Part shown: positions 1 through 4,837 of the stretch, piece after piece
How positions within the stretch are numbered: the stretch's first letter is position 1
Layout of the letters: each line of letters opens with the position of its first letter
Assembly (NCBI GenBank): GCA_031277435.1
Contig: JAITMI010000395.1
Coordinates: forward strand, 1-5,209
Reading direction: 5' to 3'
DNA length: 5,209 nt
Source of the DNA: Pseudomonadales bacterium
GTDB taxonomy: Bacteria > Pseudomonadota > Gammaproteobacteria > Pseudomonadales > Pseudohongiellaceae
The notes under the pieces: generated by a model
Databases searched by the model: none
Seen by the model: the letters and a program-made list of their open reading frames with translations, nothing else
Told to the model about the DNA's origin: nothing
Program-made: the position numbers and the translations under genes

Positions 1-244
1 CGGGGTCTTGCGCTGGCTGGTCTGGCAAATTCAAGAGCCGCTCTTGGAGGTCTGGAGGCGGCGTGACGGAGTTGAGCATGGCGCGTAGGCGCAGTGCATC
101 GGCGCGCGCCGCTTGCCAGAGCGCCTGGCGCTCGGGCGTGGCCTGGGCCGCCGCCAGCAGGGCGGGGTTCTGGCTGAGCGGATCGGCATGTAGCAGTTCC
201 GAGAAATGGGCATCGTTCATGGTGCGGTCCAGCGGTTCGGTCAT
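1..244 (-). CDS. Probable anti-sigma factor, N-terminal part (runs off left edge)
   Basis: This frame is open from an ATG at 244 to the window edge (81 codons, no stop), so the 3' end is missing. Its ATG overlaps the TGA of the sigma factor gene as ATGA, which suggests translational coupling. The visible part is soluble and helix-prone. It includes the stretch FSELLHADPLSQNPALL, an Ala/Arg/Leu-rich helix, and then PPPDLQERLL, a layout seen in the cytoplasmic N-terminal domains of small anti-sigma factors (loosely DUF3379-like). Such proteins usually have a single membrane helix further on, which would lie outside the window. The role is inferred mainly from its position directly behind an ECF sigma gene. 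It would hold the sigma factor inactive until a signal arrives. A second ATG at 220 (MNDAHF) gives a start that looks more like this family; neither ATG has a strong ribosome site. It is coding in a frame distinct from a shorter out-of-frame ORF at 31-213. Confidence 0.7.
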   Translation of the reverse strand, partial: MTEPLDRTMNDAHFSELLHADPLSQNPALLAAAQATPERQALWQAARADALRLRAMLNSVTPPPDLQERLLNLPDQPAQDP

Positions 245-822
245 GTGGCGTGGTCATCCTGCTCGCCGTCCTGTTCCTTGGCGGGGAGCGTGTCATCAAG
301 TAAAGCCCGCAGTTTGTTGCGGGCGCGGAACAGCCGTGTCATTACGGTGTTGTTGTTCAAATTCAGCATGGCGGCGATTTCCTCGCCGCTGAAACCGCCA
401 ATCACCTGCATCAATAGCGGTTCGCGGTATTCCGGCTCCAGGCGCAGCATCGCCTTGTATAGCAGGTGGTTTTCCATCAAGCGGTCGGGCTCGGCGTGGC
501 GCGTGTCCGGTAAGGCGCTTTCGTAGTCTTCGATGTCGTCGAATTCGGGCTGAAACCTTTCATAAAGCCGGGCGTTTTCCCGCCGCAAGATGGTAAACAG
601 CCACGCCTTCGCCGCGCCTGGGCTTTGCAGGCTGTCGAAGGCCCGCCAGGCGCGCATGAAGGTTTCCTGCGTCAAATCCTGCGCCAGCGCGCGGCTTTTG
701 CTGATCCAATAGGCGTAACGGTAAATATCCTGGTAATAGTCCTTGACCAGCGCTTCATACCGCTGGCGCTTGCTCGCGGCCCCACTTAGGACCGTACTAT
801 CATTACTTTCTTTCGAGCTCAT
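241..822 (-). CDS. ECF-type (group 4) RNA polymerase sigma-70 factor
   Basis: This 193-aa protein has the two-domain size and layout of an ECF sigma factor. Region 2 spans about residues 22-90. It includes the core-binding helix ALAQDLTQETFMRAWRAF (about 45-62) and the -10 recognition segment with AWLFTILRRENARLYER (about 73-89). An acidic linker with DDIEDYE follows. Region 4 (about 115-175) has the helix-turn-helix GEEIAAMLNLNNNTVMTRLF that reads the -35 element. The protein binds core RNA polymerase and directs it to a small regulon; the regulon and signal cannot be read from this window. The only upstream ATG is at 822, and no clear Shine-Dalgarno sequence precedes it. The gene overlaps the probable anti-sigma gene by 4 bp, the usual operon pairing. 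It is divergent from the response regulator gene, 195 bp away. The family assignment is firm; assignment to a named ECF subgroup was not attempted. Confidence 0.95.
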   Translation of the reverse strand: MSSKESNDSTVLSGAASKRQRYEALVKDYYQDIYRYAYWISKSRALAQDLTQETFMRAWRAFDSLQSPGAAKAWLFTILRRENARLYERFQPEFDDIEDYESALPDTRHAEPDRLMENHLLYKAMLRLEPEYREPLLMQVIGGFSGEEIAAMLNLNNNTVMTRLFRARNKLRALLDDTLPAKEQDGEQDDHAT

Positions 823-864
823 GAACGCGCCCGGTGATCCAAGGACTTGGGGGGAAAGCGTGGC

Positions 865-893
865 ATTATTGCCCAGCCGCCTTGGCCGGACAA
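865..893 (-). promoter_or_regulatory. Predicted sigma70-type promoter of the sigma/anti-sigma operon
   Basis: Read on the minus strand, TTGTCC (888-893) and AATAAT (865-870) are separated by 17 bp. They match the -35 and -10 consensus at 4/6 and 5/6 positions. Transcription would start near 858, leaving a leader of about 36 nt before the ATG at 822. The -10 lies within a short inverted repeat GGCA-TTAT-TGCC (862-873). A second one, CCAAG-GA-CTTGG, sits in the leader at 839-850. No GGAAC-type ECF promoter was seen, so autoregulation by its own product is not evident. Confidence 0.45.
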
Positions 894-908
894 GGCACGG
901 GCGCCGCT

Positions 909-936
909 CTTAATTAAGGGCGGGTAAATTTTTACC
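909..936. promoter_or_regulatory. Two AT-rich palindromes in the divergent intergenic region (candidate operators)
   Basis: CTTAATTAAG (909-918) is a perfect 10-bp palindrome. GGTAAA-TT-TTTACC (923-936) is a perfect inverted repeat with 6-bp arms. They lie between the two divergent genes, 36-54 bp behind the predicted sigma -35 on one side and about 80-110 bp before the response regulator start on the other. A TACAAT box (943-948) just downstream on the plus strand could be the -10 of the two-component operon, but it has no good -35 partner, as is common for activator-dependent promoters. No direct-repeat Pho box (CTGTCAT-type) was found. The function as an operator is inferred from symmetry and position only. 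Confidence 0.3.
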
Positions 937-1017
937 AATGATTACAATCCCTTAACTTGTTCTTTATTAAGCGCTGGTAGGCTGCGCAGCCATCAATAGA
1001 CACCTGGACGAAGCCGC

Positions 1018-1713
1018 GTGAATCAGAAAAAGATCGTAATCGTCGAAGACGAGCCGGATATTCTCGAAGTGCTCAGCTACAACCTCAAGCGTGAAGGCTA
1101 CAAAGTGCAGAGCGCCAGCGATGGCGTCAACGCGCTGGCCTTGGTCCGGCGCGAGCTGCCCGATCTGGTGCTGCTCGACTTGATGCTGCCCGGCATGGAC
1201 GGCATCGAACTCTGCGGCACCCTCAAAAAAGACCCGCAAACGCAGCATTGTCTCATCATCATGGTCACCGCCAAGGGCGAGGAAAGCGACATCGTGCTCG
1301 GCCTCGGCGTGGGCGCGGATGATTACATCGCCAAGCCCTTCAGCCCACGCGAACTGGTGGCGCGGGTGAAGGCGGTGCTGCGGCGCGGGCTCTTGGTGGA
1401 GCGCGGCGAACAGGATGAAGTGATCAAATTGGGCGAGCTCTCCATCGACACCAGCAAGTACAAAGTGCAGGTGGGCGAGCGCGAAGTGAAGCTCACCGCC
1501 AGCGAATTCAAGCTGCTGCATTTTCTGGCCAGCTACCCAGGCCGCGTGTTCACCCGCGAGCAGCTCTTGAGCAAGGCGCTGGGCGACGACGTGGTGATCG
1601 TGGATCGCAATATCGACGTACATATTCGCGGCATCCGTAAAAAATTGGAGCTGGAGCCGCCTCTGATCGAAACCATTCGCGGCGTTGGCTATAGAATGAC
1701 GGATCATTTTTGA
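1018..1713 (+). CDS. OmpR/PhoB-family response regulator (PhoB-like)
   Basis: This 231-aa cytoplasmic transcription factor is the phosphorylated partner of the kinase that follows. The receiver domain (about 4-122) has the acidic pair E10/D11, the phosphoacceptor D54 in LLDLMLPGMDG, the switch residue T84 and the invariant K106 in AKPFSPREL. The winged-helix DNA-binding domain (about 134-228) contains LTASEFKLLHFL, the recognition segment VDRNIDVHIRGIRKKL and the closing wing motif TIRGVGYRM. Overall it resembles PhoB, the phosphate-starvation regulator, more than other OmpR members. No pst or phoU genes are in view, so the phosphate role is an inference and no symbol is given. The start is GTG at 1018: an in-frame TAG at 997-999 leaves no earlier candidate, and the first beta strand (KIVIVEDE) begins at residue 5. 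The ribosome site is weak (GGACGAAG). The TGA overlaps the kinase TTG. Confidence 0.95.
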   Translation: MNQKKIVIVEDEPDILEVLSYNLKREGYKVQSASDGVNALALVRRELPDLVLLDLMLPGMDGIELCGTLKKDPQTQHCLIIMVTAKGEESDIVLGLGVGADDYIAKPFSPRELVARVKAVLRRGLLVERGEQDEVIKLGELSIDTSKYKVQVGEREVKLTASEFKLLHFLASYPGRVFTREQLLSKALGDDVVIVDRNIDVHIRGIRKKLELEPPLIETIRGVGYRMTDHF

Positions 1714-3569
1714 CGTGGCGGGATGCCACTGGTGAGCCTCTCTTGACTCTTCTCAAACCGCCACATTTTTGGCGCAGCTTGGCGGGCTATGCGCTGTTCG
1801 CCATCCTGGGGCCGGCGCTAATGGCCCTGGTGCTCACTTGGCGCGTGCCCGCCCAGGTGGATCAGGCCGTACTCGATGAAATGCGCGAATACACCGTGCT
1901 GTTGGCGGCGGTAGCGGCGCCAGCGCTGCGGCGCGGGGAAGGCGCCGAATTCGAAGCCCTGCTCAACCGTTACTGGCGCGACGCCGCCGCCGTGGCGCCA
2001 GAGCAGAACGGCTATTACCGCTTGACCTTGATCGACGCCAACGGCGCAGTGCTCGGCGATTCCAGCCTCAACCCCGATGGCCTCGACAATCTGCGCAGCC
2101 GCCCCGAATTCCAACTGGCGCGCACCCGCGGCCAAGGCACGGCGGAGCGTTTCAGTTCCACTTTGCAACTCAATTTCTTCTACGTGGCGGTGCCGGTGGG
2201 CGACTTGGCCGCACCCTTGGGCTTTCTGCGGCTGGGCGTGCAGGATGTTTATATTCTGGAACGCATCAGCGAAGAACGCGCCGCGCTATGGCGGCTGGCG
2301 CTGGCCTTGATGCCGCTCTTGCTCTTGCCCGCCGCCTGGCTGGCCTGGCGCCGCGCCAAGGGCTTCGCGGTGCTTACCGAAGTCACCGAAAGCCTGGCGC
2401 GCGGCGATTTGGAACGGCGAGTCATGGAATCGCGCGTGCCCGGTTTCAAGCGCCTGGCGGACGCGATCAACCTCTTGGCGCGCAACTCGGCGCGCCGCGT
2501 CTGGGCGCTCACCGCCGACCGCAACCGCCTCGCCGCCATCTTCACCGGCATGGTGGAAGGCGTGATCGACGTCGATCAGAACCAGAACATCATCCACATC
2601 AACGACGCCGCCGCGACCCTGATGGAAACGCGCAAGGAACTGTGCGTCGGCAAGCCCGTGTGGCAGCAGTTACGCCATCAGCGCATCGCCCAGGCGCTCG
2701 ACGAAGCGGTGCGCGACCGCGGCGTGATCCGCATTCAGGTGGAATATCCGCGCGAACGCGACCAATTGATTTTGGAACTATACGTCGCCTCGCTGTCCGA
2801 CGACCAAGGCAAACCAATCGGCGCGGTATTGGTATTGCACGACGTGACCGAACTCAAACATCTGGAACGCATCCGCACCGACTTCGTCGCCAACGCCTCG
2901 CACGAACTCAAAACGCCGATAACCGCGATCCGCGGCCTCTCCGAAACCGTGGTGGACGACCCCGAAGTGGACCGCGCCACGCTCTTGCAATTCATGGACC
3001 GCATCCACGCGCAGAGCATCCGCCTGTCGCAATTAGTAAGCGATTTAATGACCATCTCACGCCTGGAAGCCGACCAAGGCAACGCCAACTTCAGCCGCAT
3101 CAACATGAACGAGCTGGTCAGCCGCACCCTCAGCGCCGCCGCTGGCGCCGTGCAGCAAAAGCAGCACCAGTTGCAAGTCAATCTTCCTGAGTCAAACGTT
3201 CAAGTATTCGGCGACCGCCAGAATCTCAGCCAATTGCTCGACAATCTGGTGGACAACGCCATCAAATACACGCCAGAAGGCGGCCAGATCGTCGTGAACC
3301 TGCGCCAAGACGGCGACGCCATGCTGCTGCAAGTACAAGACAACGGCATCGGCATCAGCCCGCAATACCAGGAACGGGTATTTGAACGCTTCTACCGCGT
3401 AGACAAAGCCCGCTCCCAAAGCCTCGGCGGCACCGGCCTCGGCCTCTCCATCGTGCGCAACATCGCCGAACGCCACGGCGGCAAGGTGAGCGTACAGTCA
3501 CAGCTTGGCAATGGCTCGACGTTCAGCTTCAGAATGCCCTTGGCGGCGACGCAGGTGGCGGAGGAGTGA
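1710..3569 (+). CDS. Membrane sensor histidine kinase (PhoR-like, with periplasmic sensor, HAMP and PAS)
   Basis: This 619-aa protein senses a signal and phosphorylates the preceding regulator. Numbered from the TTG at 1710, a membrane helix (about 24-44) is followed by a periplasmic domain of about 145 residues, a second helix (about 193-213), a HAMP-like linker (about 214-262) and a PAS-like domain (about 270-385). HisKA carries the phosphorylated H398 in FVANASHELKTP. The ATPase domain has the N box DNLVDNAIKYT (N516), G1 DNGIGI (544-549), the F box ERFYRVD and G2 GGTGLGLSIV (from 573). All catalytic motifs are intact. The HisKA region is PhoR-like, but enterobacterial PhoR is much shorter and lacks a large periplasmic domain; the architecture is closer to Gram-positive PhoR/WalK. 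No ATG lies near the start. TTG 1710 overlaps the regulator stop as TTGA. TTG 1743 has a better ribosome site (GGTGAG, 6 nt upstream) and would give 608 aa. Confidence 0.95.
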   Translation: MTWRDATGEPLLTLLKPPHFWRSLAGYALFAILGPALMALVLTWRVPAQVDQAVLDEMREYTVLLAAVAAPALRRGEGAEFEALLNRYWRDAAAVAPEQNGYYRLTLIDANGAVLGDSSLNPDGLDNLRSRPEFQLARTRGQGTAERFSSTLQLNFFYVAVPVGDLAAPLGFLRLGVQDVYILERISEERAALWRLALALMPLLLLPAAWLAWRRAKGFAVLTEVTESLARGDLERRVMESRVPGFKRLADAINLLARNSARRVWALTADRNRLAAIFTGMVEGVIDVDQNQNIIHINDAAATLMETRKELCVGKPVWQQLRHQRIAQALDEAVRDRGVIRIQVEYPRERDQLILELYVASLSDDQGKPIGAVLVLHDVTELKHLERIRTDFVANASHELKTPITAIRGLSETVVDDPEVDRATLLQFMDRIHAQSIRLSQLVSDLMTISRLEADQGNANFSRINMNELVSRTLSAAAGAVQQKQHQLQVNLPESNVQVFGDRQNLSQLLDNLVDNAIKYTPEGGQIVVNLRQDGDAMLLQVQDNGIGISPQYQERVFERFYRVDKARSQSLGGTGLGLSIVRNIAERHGGKVSVQSQLGNGSTFSFRMPLAATQVAEE

Positions 3570-3619
3570 GGCTGACGGGTTATTTAACTTTGCACTAATG
3601 GCGGATTGCGTGAAGGAAT

Positions 3620-4018
3620 CTATAAACCAACACCCAGTCTTACCTCCAAGAGGTGAAATGGCCCTGGATCCGGCCATGCCTTGAATAATGGATTGGAGGT
3701 CAAGAAAAAAATCATCAGGAGCGCGCCGAACAAACCACTTGCCCAAATGGCAACCAAGCTGCCCGTAAATAGAGGATGACGAAGACGCGTCAATGCTTTG
3801 AGTATAAACGCGCCGAAAATAGCGAAGAAAATCAGGTCAATTATCAACGGCAGGATATAGATGTCTTTGGCAAGCGAGGTAACGAGAGAATCTGAATTCC
3901 AAGGCAAGGGGAAACCATAATATTTGCCCTCAGCCCCATCAAGCGCCAAGGTGTACCTCACGCTGGGGAAAATCAGCAAGGTAATGGATAGAGGAATGAG
4001 TGTAAGGTGGCGGATCAT
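3620..4018 (-). CDS. Small integral membrane protein of unknown function
   Basis: This 132-aa protein has three predicted membrane helices: about 5-20 (LTLIPLSITLLIFPSV), about 54-76 (YILPLIIDLIFFAIFGAFILKAL) and about 86-107. Between helices 1 and 2 is a polar loop with the motif KYYGFPLPWNSDS, which looks like a conserved family signature. I do not recognise a function or an enzyme motif. The first helix could instead act as an uncleaved signal anchor. The ATG at 4018 has no Shine-Dalgarno sequence. The frame is open upstream to a TAG at about 4089-4091 but has no ATG, GTG or TTG there. The gene converges on the histidine kinase, with only 50 bp between the two stops and no obvious terminator there. 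It is co-directional with the VOC gene but separated from it by a probable terminator, so it may have its own promoter. Its base composition is lower in GC than the kinase. Confidence 0.75.
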   Translation of the reverse strand: MIRHLTLIPLSITLLIFPSVRYTLALDGAEGKYYGFPLPWNSDSLVTSLAKDIYILPLIIDLIFFAIFGAFILKALTRLRHPLFTGSLVAIWASGLFGALLMIFFLTSNPLFKAWPDPGPFHLLEVRLGVGL

Positions 4019-4059
4019 ACGTGCGGCGGCGCTGTTCGAGTTGTGTGCAATGTTAGGTG
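4019..4059 (-). other. attC-like 5' half-site (tentative) upstream of the membrane protein gene
   Basis: On the minus strand, ACCTAAC (4053-4059) fits the integron R'' core RYYYAAC. It is followed by ATTGC and then ACAACTCGAACAGCGCC, which resembles the first arm of an attC site. It lies 47-53 nt beyond the VOC stop codon, about where a cassette's attC should begin. The matching second arm ending in GTTRRRY is absent before or within the membrane protein gene. A 7-base degenerate match is common by chance, so this stays tentative. Confidence 0.22.
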
Positions 4060-4077
4060 CGTCCGGGTTGAATGAGT

Positions 4078-4097
4078 AAAAAGGAGGCTATCCCTCC
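4078..4097 (-). terminator. Intrinsic terminator after the VOC gene
   Basis: On the minus strand, the stem GGAGG/CCTCC with loop GATAG is followed at once by five T residues. It starts 9 nt after the VOC stop codon. The stem is short (5 bp) but 4/5 GC, and position and orientation fit a rho-independent terminator. It would separate the VOC transcript from the membrane protein gene downstream. Confidence 0.5.
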
Positions 4098-4105
4098 AGC
4101 GCGGC

Positions 4106-4498
4106 CTAGCCGCGCGGCCATGGTGCGCACTGCACCACCACGCGGTATCCGTCGTGGTCTTCGAAAGTGCGCCCTTCTCTTTCCCAGTACGGATTTAGCG
4201 ACGTAACGCGCTTGAACCCGGCTGTTGCCATGGCTTCGCAGCGGAGTGCCCATTCGTTCCTGTCGGGCACGTAGAAAACTAGAAGGTCTTCGGGAGTGGG
4301 CGTAGGCTTGATTGGATGGGACCGGCAGTGAGTGAATTCGAAGTGGTAGGCGCCGCCGGGCGTTCCCAACATGACGCCGTCGAAGCCTTCATGATCTTGG
4401 AAGTGCCCGATACGCTGGAGTTCTAGCCCGGCGCGATACATCTTTTCGGAGCGCGGCAAGTCTCTTACGGGCCGAGCGATTCGAACATGAAAAGCCAT
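4106..4498 (-). CDS. VOC-superfamily (glyoxalase/bleomycin-resistance fold) protein, YycE-like
   Basis: This 130-aa soluble protein has the length and two beta-alpha-beta-beta-beta modules of a single-chain VOC protein. Recognisable pieces are RIARPVRDL with a tyrosine helix (M20-Y21, GLELQRIG), HEGFDGVMLG (about 36-45), YHFEFTH (51-57), a linker DLLVFYVPD (71-79), and the closing NPYWEREGRTFEDHDGYRVVV (about 102-122, split here by function only). E54 in HFEF and E113/D114 in FEDHDG are at positions where VOC enzymes often bind metal. The pattern is close to Bacillus YycE, whose substrate is not known to me; lyase, dioxygenase and drug-binding roles cannot be told apart from sequence. The ATG at 4498 has AAGGA (4509-4513) about 10 nt upstream. 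It sits 20 nt after an attC-like core (GTTAAGC), as cassette genes do, and is followed by a terminator. VOC proteins are frequent cargo of integron cassettes. Confidence 0.9.
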   Translation of the reverse strand: MAFHVRIARPVRDLPRSEKMYRAGLELQRIGHFQDHEGFDGVMLGTPGGAYHFEFTHCRSHPIKPTPTPEDLLVFYVPDRNEWALRCEAMATAGFKRVTSLNPYWEREGRTFEDHDGYRVVVQCAPWPRG

Positions 4499-4518
4499 TG
4501 ATGACGGTTCCTTTTGCT

Positions 4519-4564
4519 GCTTAACGGTTATGAGTTGAGCGGCTCGCGAAGGCCAACGGCCTTC
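4519..4564 (-). repeat. Perfect hairpin plus attC-like 3' half-site before the VOC gene
   Basis: On the minus strand the order is GAAGGCC-GTT-GGCCTTC (4548-4564, perfect 7-bp stem), then GCTCAACTC (4532-4540), ATAACC, and GTTAAGC (4519-4525). The last fits the integron R' core GTTRRRY, and the whole resembles the second arm of an attC site such as the class 1 pattern TTAACTC-AAGC-GTTAGAT. The VOC start codon follows 20 nt later, as expected for the first gene of a cassette. The first arm, which should read roughly GCTTAAC...GAGTTGAGC, is missing; the antitoxin remnant occupies that place instead. Confidence 0.35.
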
Positions 4565-4566
4565 TA

Positions 4567-4638
4567 CTATTTATTTATTAGCGTGCGATCTTCCACTGGC
4601 GGGGAGATCACTTCATTGATCAGGTCTATGGTTTTCAT
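4567..4638 (-). pseudogene. N-terminal remnant of an addiction-module antitoxin (PF09720/TIGR02574-like)
   Basis: A 23-codon frame from ATG 4638 to TAG 4567-4569 contains LINEVISPPVEDRTLI. This matches the pattern at the start of RelE-partner antitoxins of the Unstab_antitox family (roughly LLEEALxLPVEERAxL). Full members are about 70-80 aa and continue into an SLL-SLN segment and a toxin-binding tail. Here the frame breaks into stops directly after the conserved part, in the AT-rich run at 4565-4580, and is followed by the attC-like hairpin. No toxin gene follows. It is therefore read as a truncated leftover. The frame is also open upstream to 4671 without another ATG. The family call rests on a short stretch and is my recognition, not a search. 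Confidence 0.45.
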
Positions 4639-4666
4639 GGCATTCTTCGAGAAGAGCCGGTCGCGC

Positions 4667-4837
4667 TTAATTTATCCATGCGGTAATTTTACAAGCCAAA
4701 TCCCGCCACGCAAGGAATACAATCGCGTAGGCTGGGCTGAGCGCAGCGAAGCCCGGCGTTATCCACGTAATTGATTCCATGTCAGCGCCGAATCGTTCAT
4801 ACATTGCCATGAGCTTTTGGAGTTTGGTGGATTTCAT
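4667..4837 (-). CDS. Hypothetical small protein, C-terminal half made by an inserted hairpin repeat
   Basis: A 56-codon frame starts at ATG 4837, which overlaps the TGA of the upstream gene as ATGA, a coupling typical of real operon partners. The first part (MKSTKLQKLMAMYERFGAD, residues 1-19) looks like a normal helical protein. From about residue 28 the coding sequence is the GC-rich hairpin repeat (giving PGFAALSPAYAI), followed by a tail FLAWRDLACKITAWIN. The repeat probably inserted into or just after a longer original gene, so this may be a truncated gene rather than a functional one. A GTG at 4870 in the same frame would lengthen it by 11 codons but would overlap the upstream gene further; the ATG is preferred. 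I recognise no domain. Confidence 0.4.
   Translation of the reverse strand: MKSTKLQKLMAMYERFGADMESITWITPGFAALSPAYAIVFLAWRDLACKITAWIN
4686..4713 (-). promoter_or_regulatory. Possible promoter upstream of the antitoxin remnant
   Basis: On the minus strand, TTGCGT (4708-4713) and TAAAAT (4686-4691) are 16 bp apart. The -10 matches the consensus at 5/6 and the -35 at only 3/6. It would start transcription about 40 nt before the antitoxin-like ATG at 4638. It may be a relic of the lost toxin-antitoxin operon, or it may now serve the VOC gene. Confidence 0.25.
4726..4757. repeat. Dispersed GC-rich hairpin repeat (GGGCTGAGC...GAAGCCC type)
   Basis: After CGTAG (4726-4730), an 8-position imperfect stem pairs GCTGGGCT (4731-4738) with AGCCCGGC (4750-4757), with one T.G mismatch, around an 11-base loop GAGCGCAGCGA. 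The same kind of unit, with GTAGG before a GGGCT...AGCCC hairpin, is widely scattered between genes in many beta- and gammaproteobacteria. Only one copy is in the window, so its repetitive nature is from general knowledge. It lies within the small ORF at 4667-4837 and supplies part of its reading frame. Confidence 0.55.

Noticed and set aside
31..213. 60-codon minus-strand ORF at the left edge
   Set aside because: It is out of frame with the coupled ATGA start at 244, and its Arg/Pro-rich product looks like a shadow of the probable anti-sigma gene.
823..1017. Pho box upstream of the PhoB-like gene
   Set aside because: No pair of CTGTCAT-like repeats with the right spacing was found on either strand.
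967..1707. 246-codon minus-strand ORF, rich in His, Ala and Phe
   Set aside because: It lies antiparallel over nearly all of the response regulator gene. The plus-strand frame carries every conserved residue of a known family, while this frame shows the composition of a shadow in GC-rich DNA.
2288..3190. 300-codon plus-strand ORF inside the kinase gene
   Set aside because: It is a frame shadow very rich in Arg, Pro and Ala, with no domain pattern. The kinase frame is complete across the same stretch.
4019..4570. Complete integron with full attC sites
   Set aside because: Only single arms are visible and no integrase, attI or paired R''/R' site occurs in the window, so only half-site resemblance is claimed.
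4548..4580. Plus-strand terminator made of the hairpin GAAGGCC-AAC-GGCCTTC and the T-rich run after it
   Set aside because: The following bases are broken T/A runs rather than a T tract, and no plus-strand gene precedes it.
4514..4774. 86-codon plus-strand ORF
   Set aside because: It crosses the hairpin, the antitoxin remnant on the other strand and the dispersed repeat. It has no ribosome site and no recognisable protein pattern.
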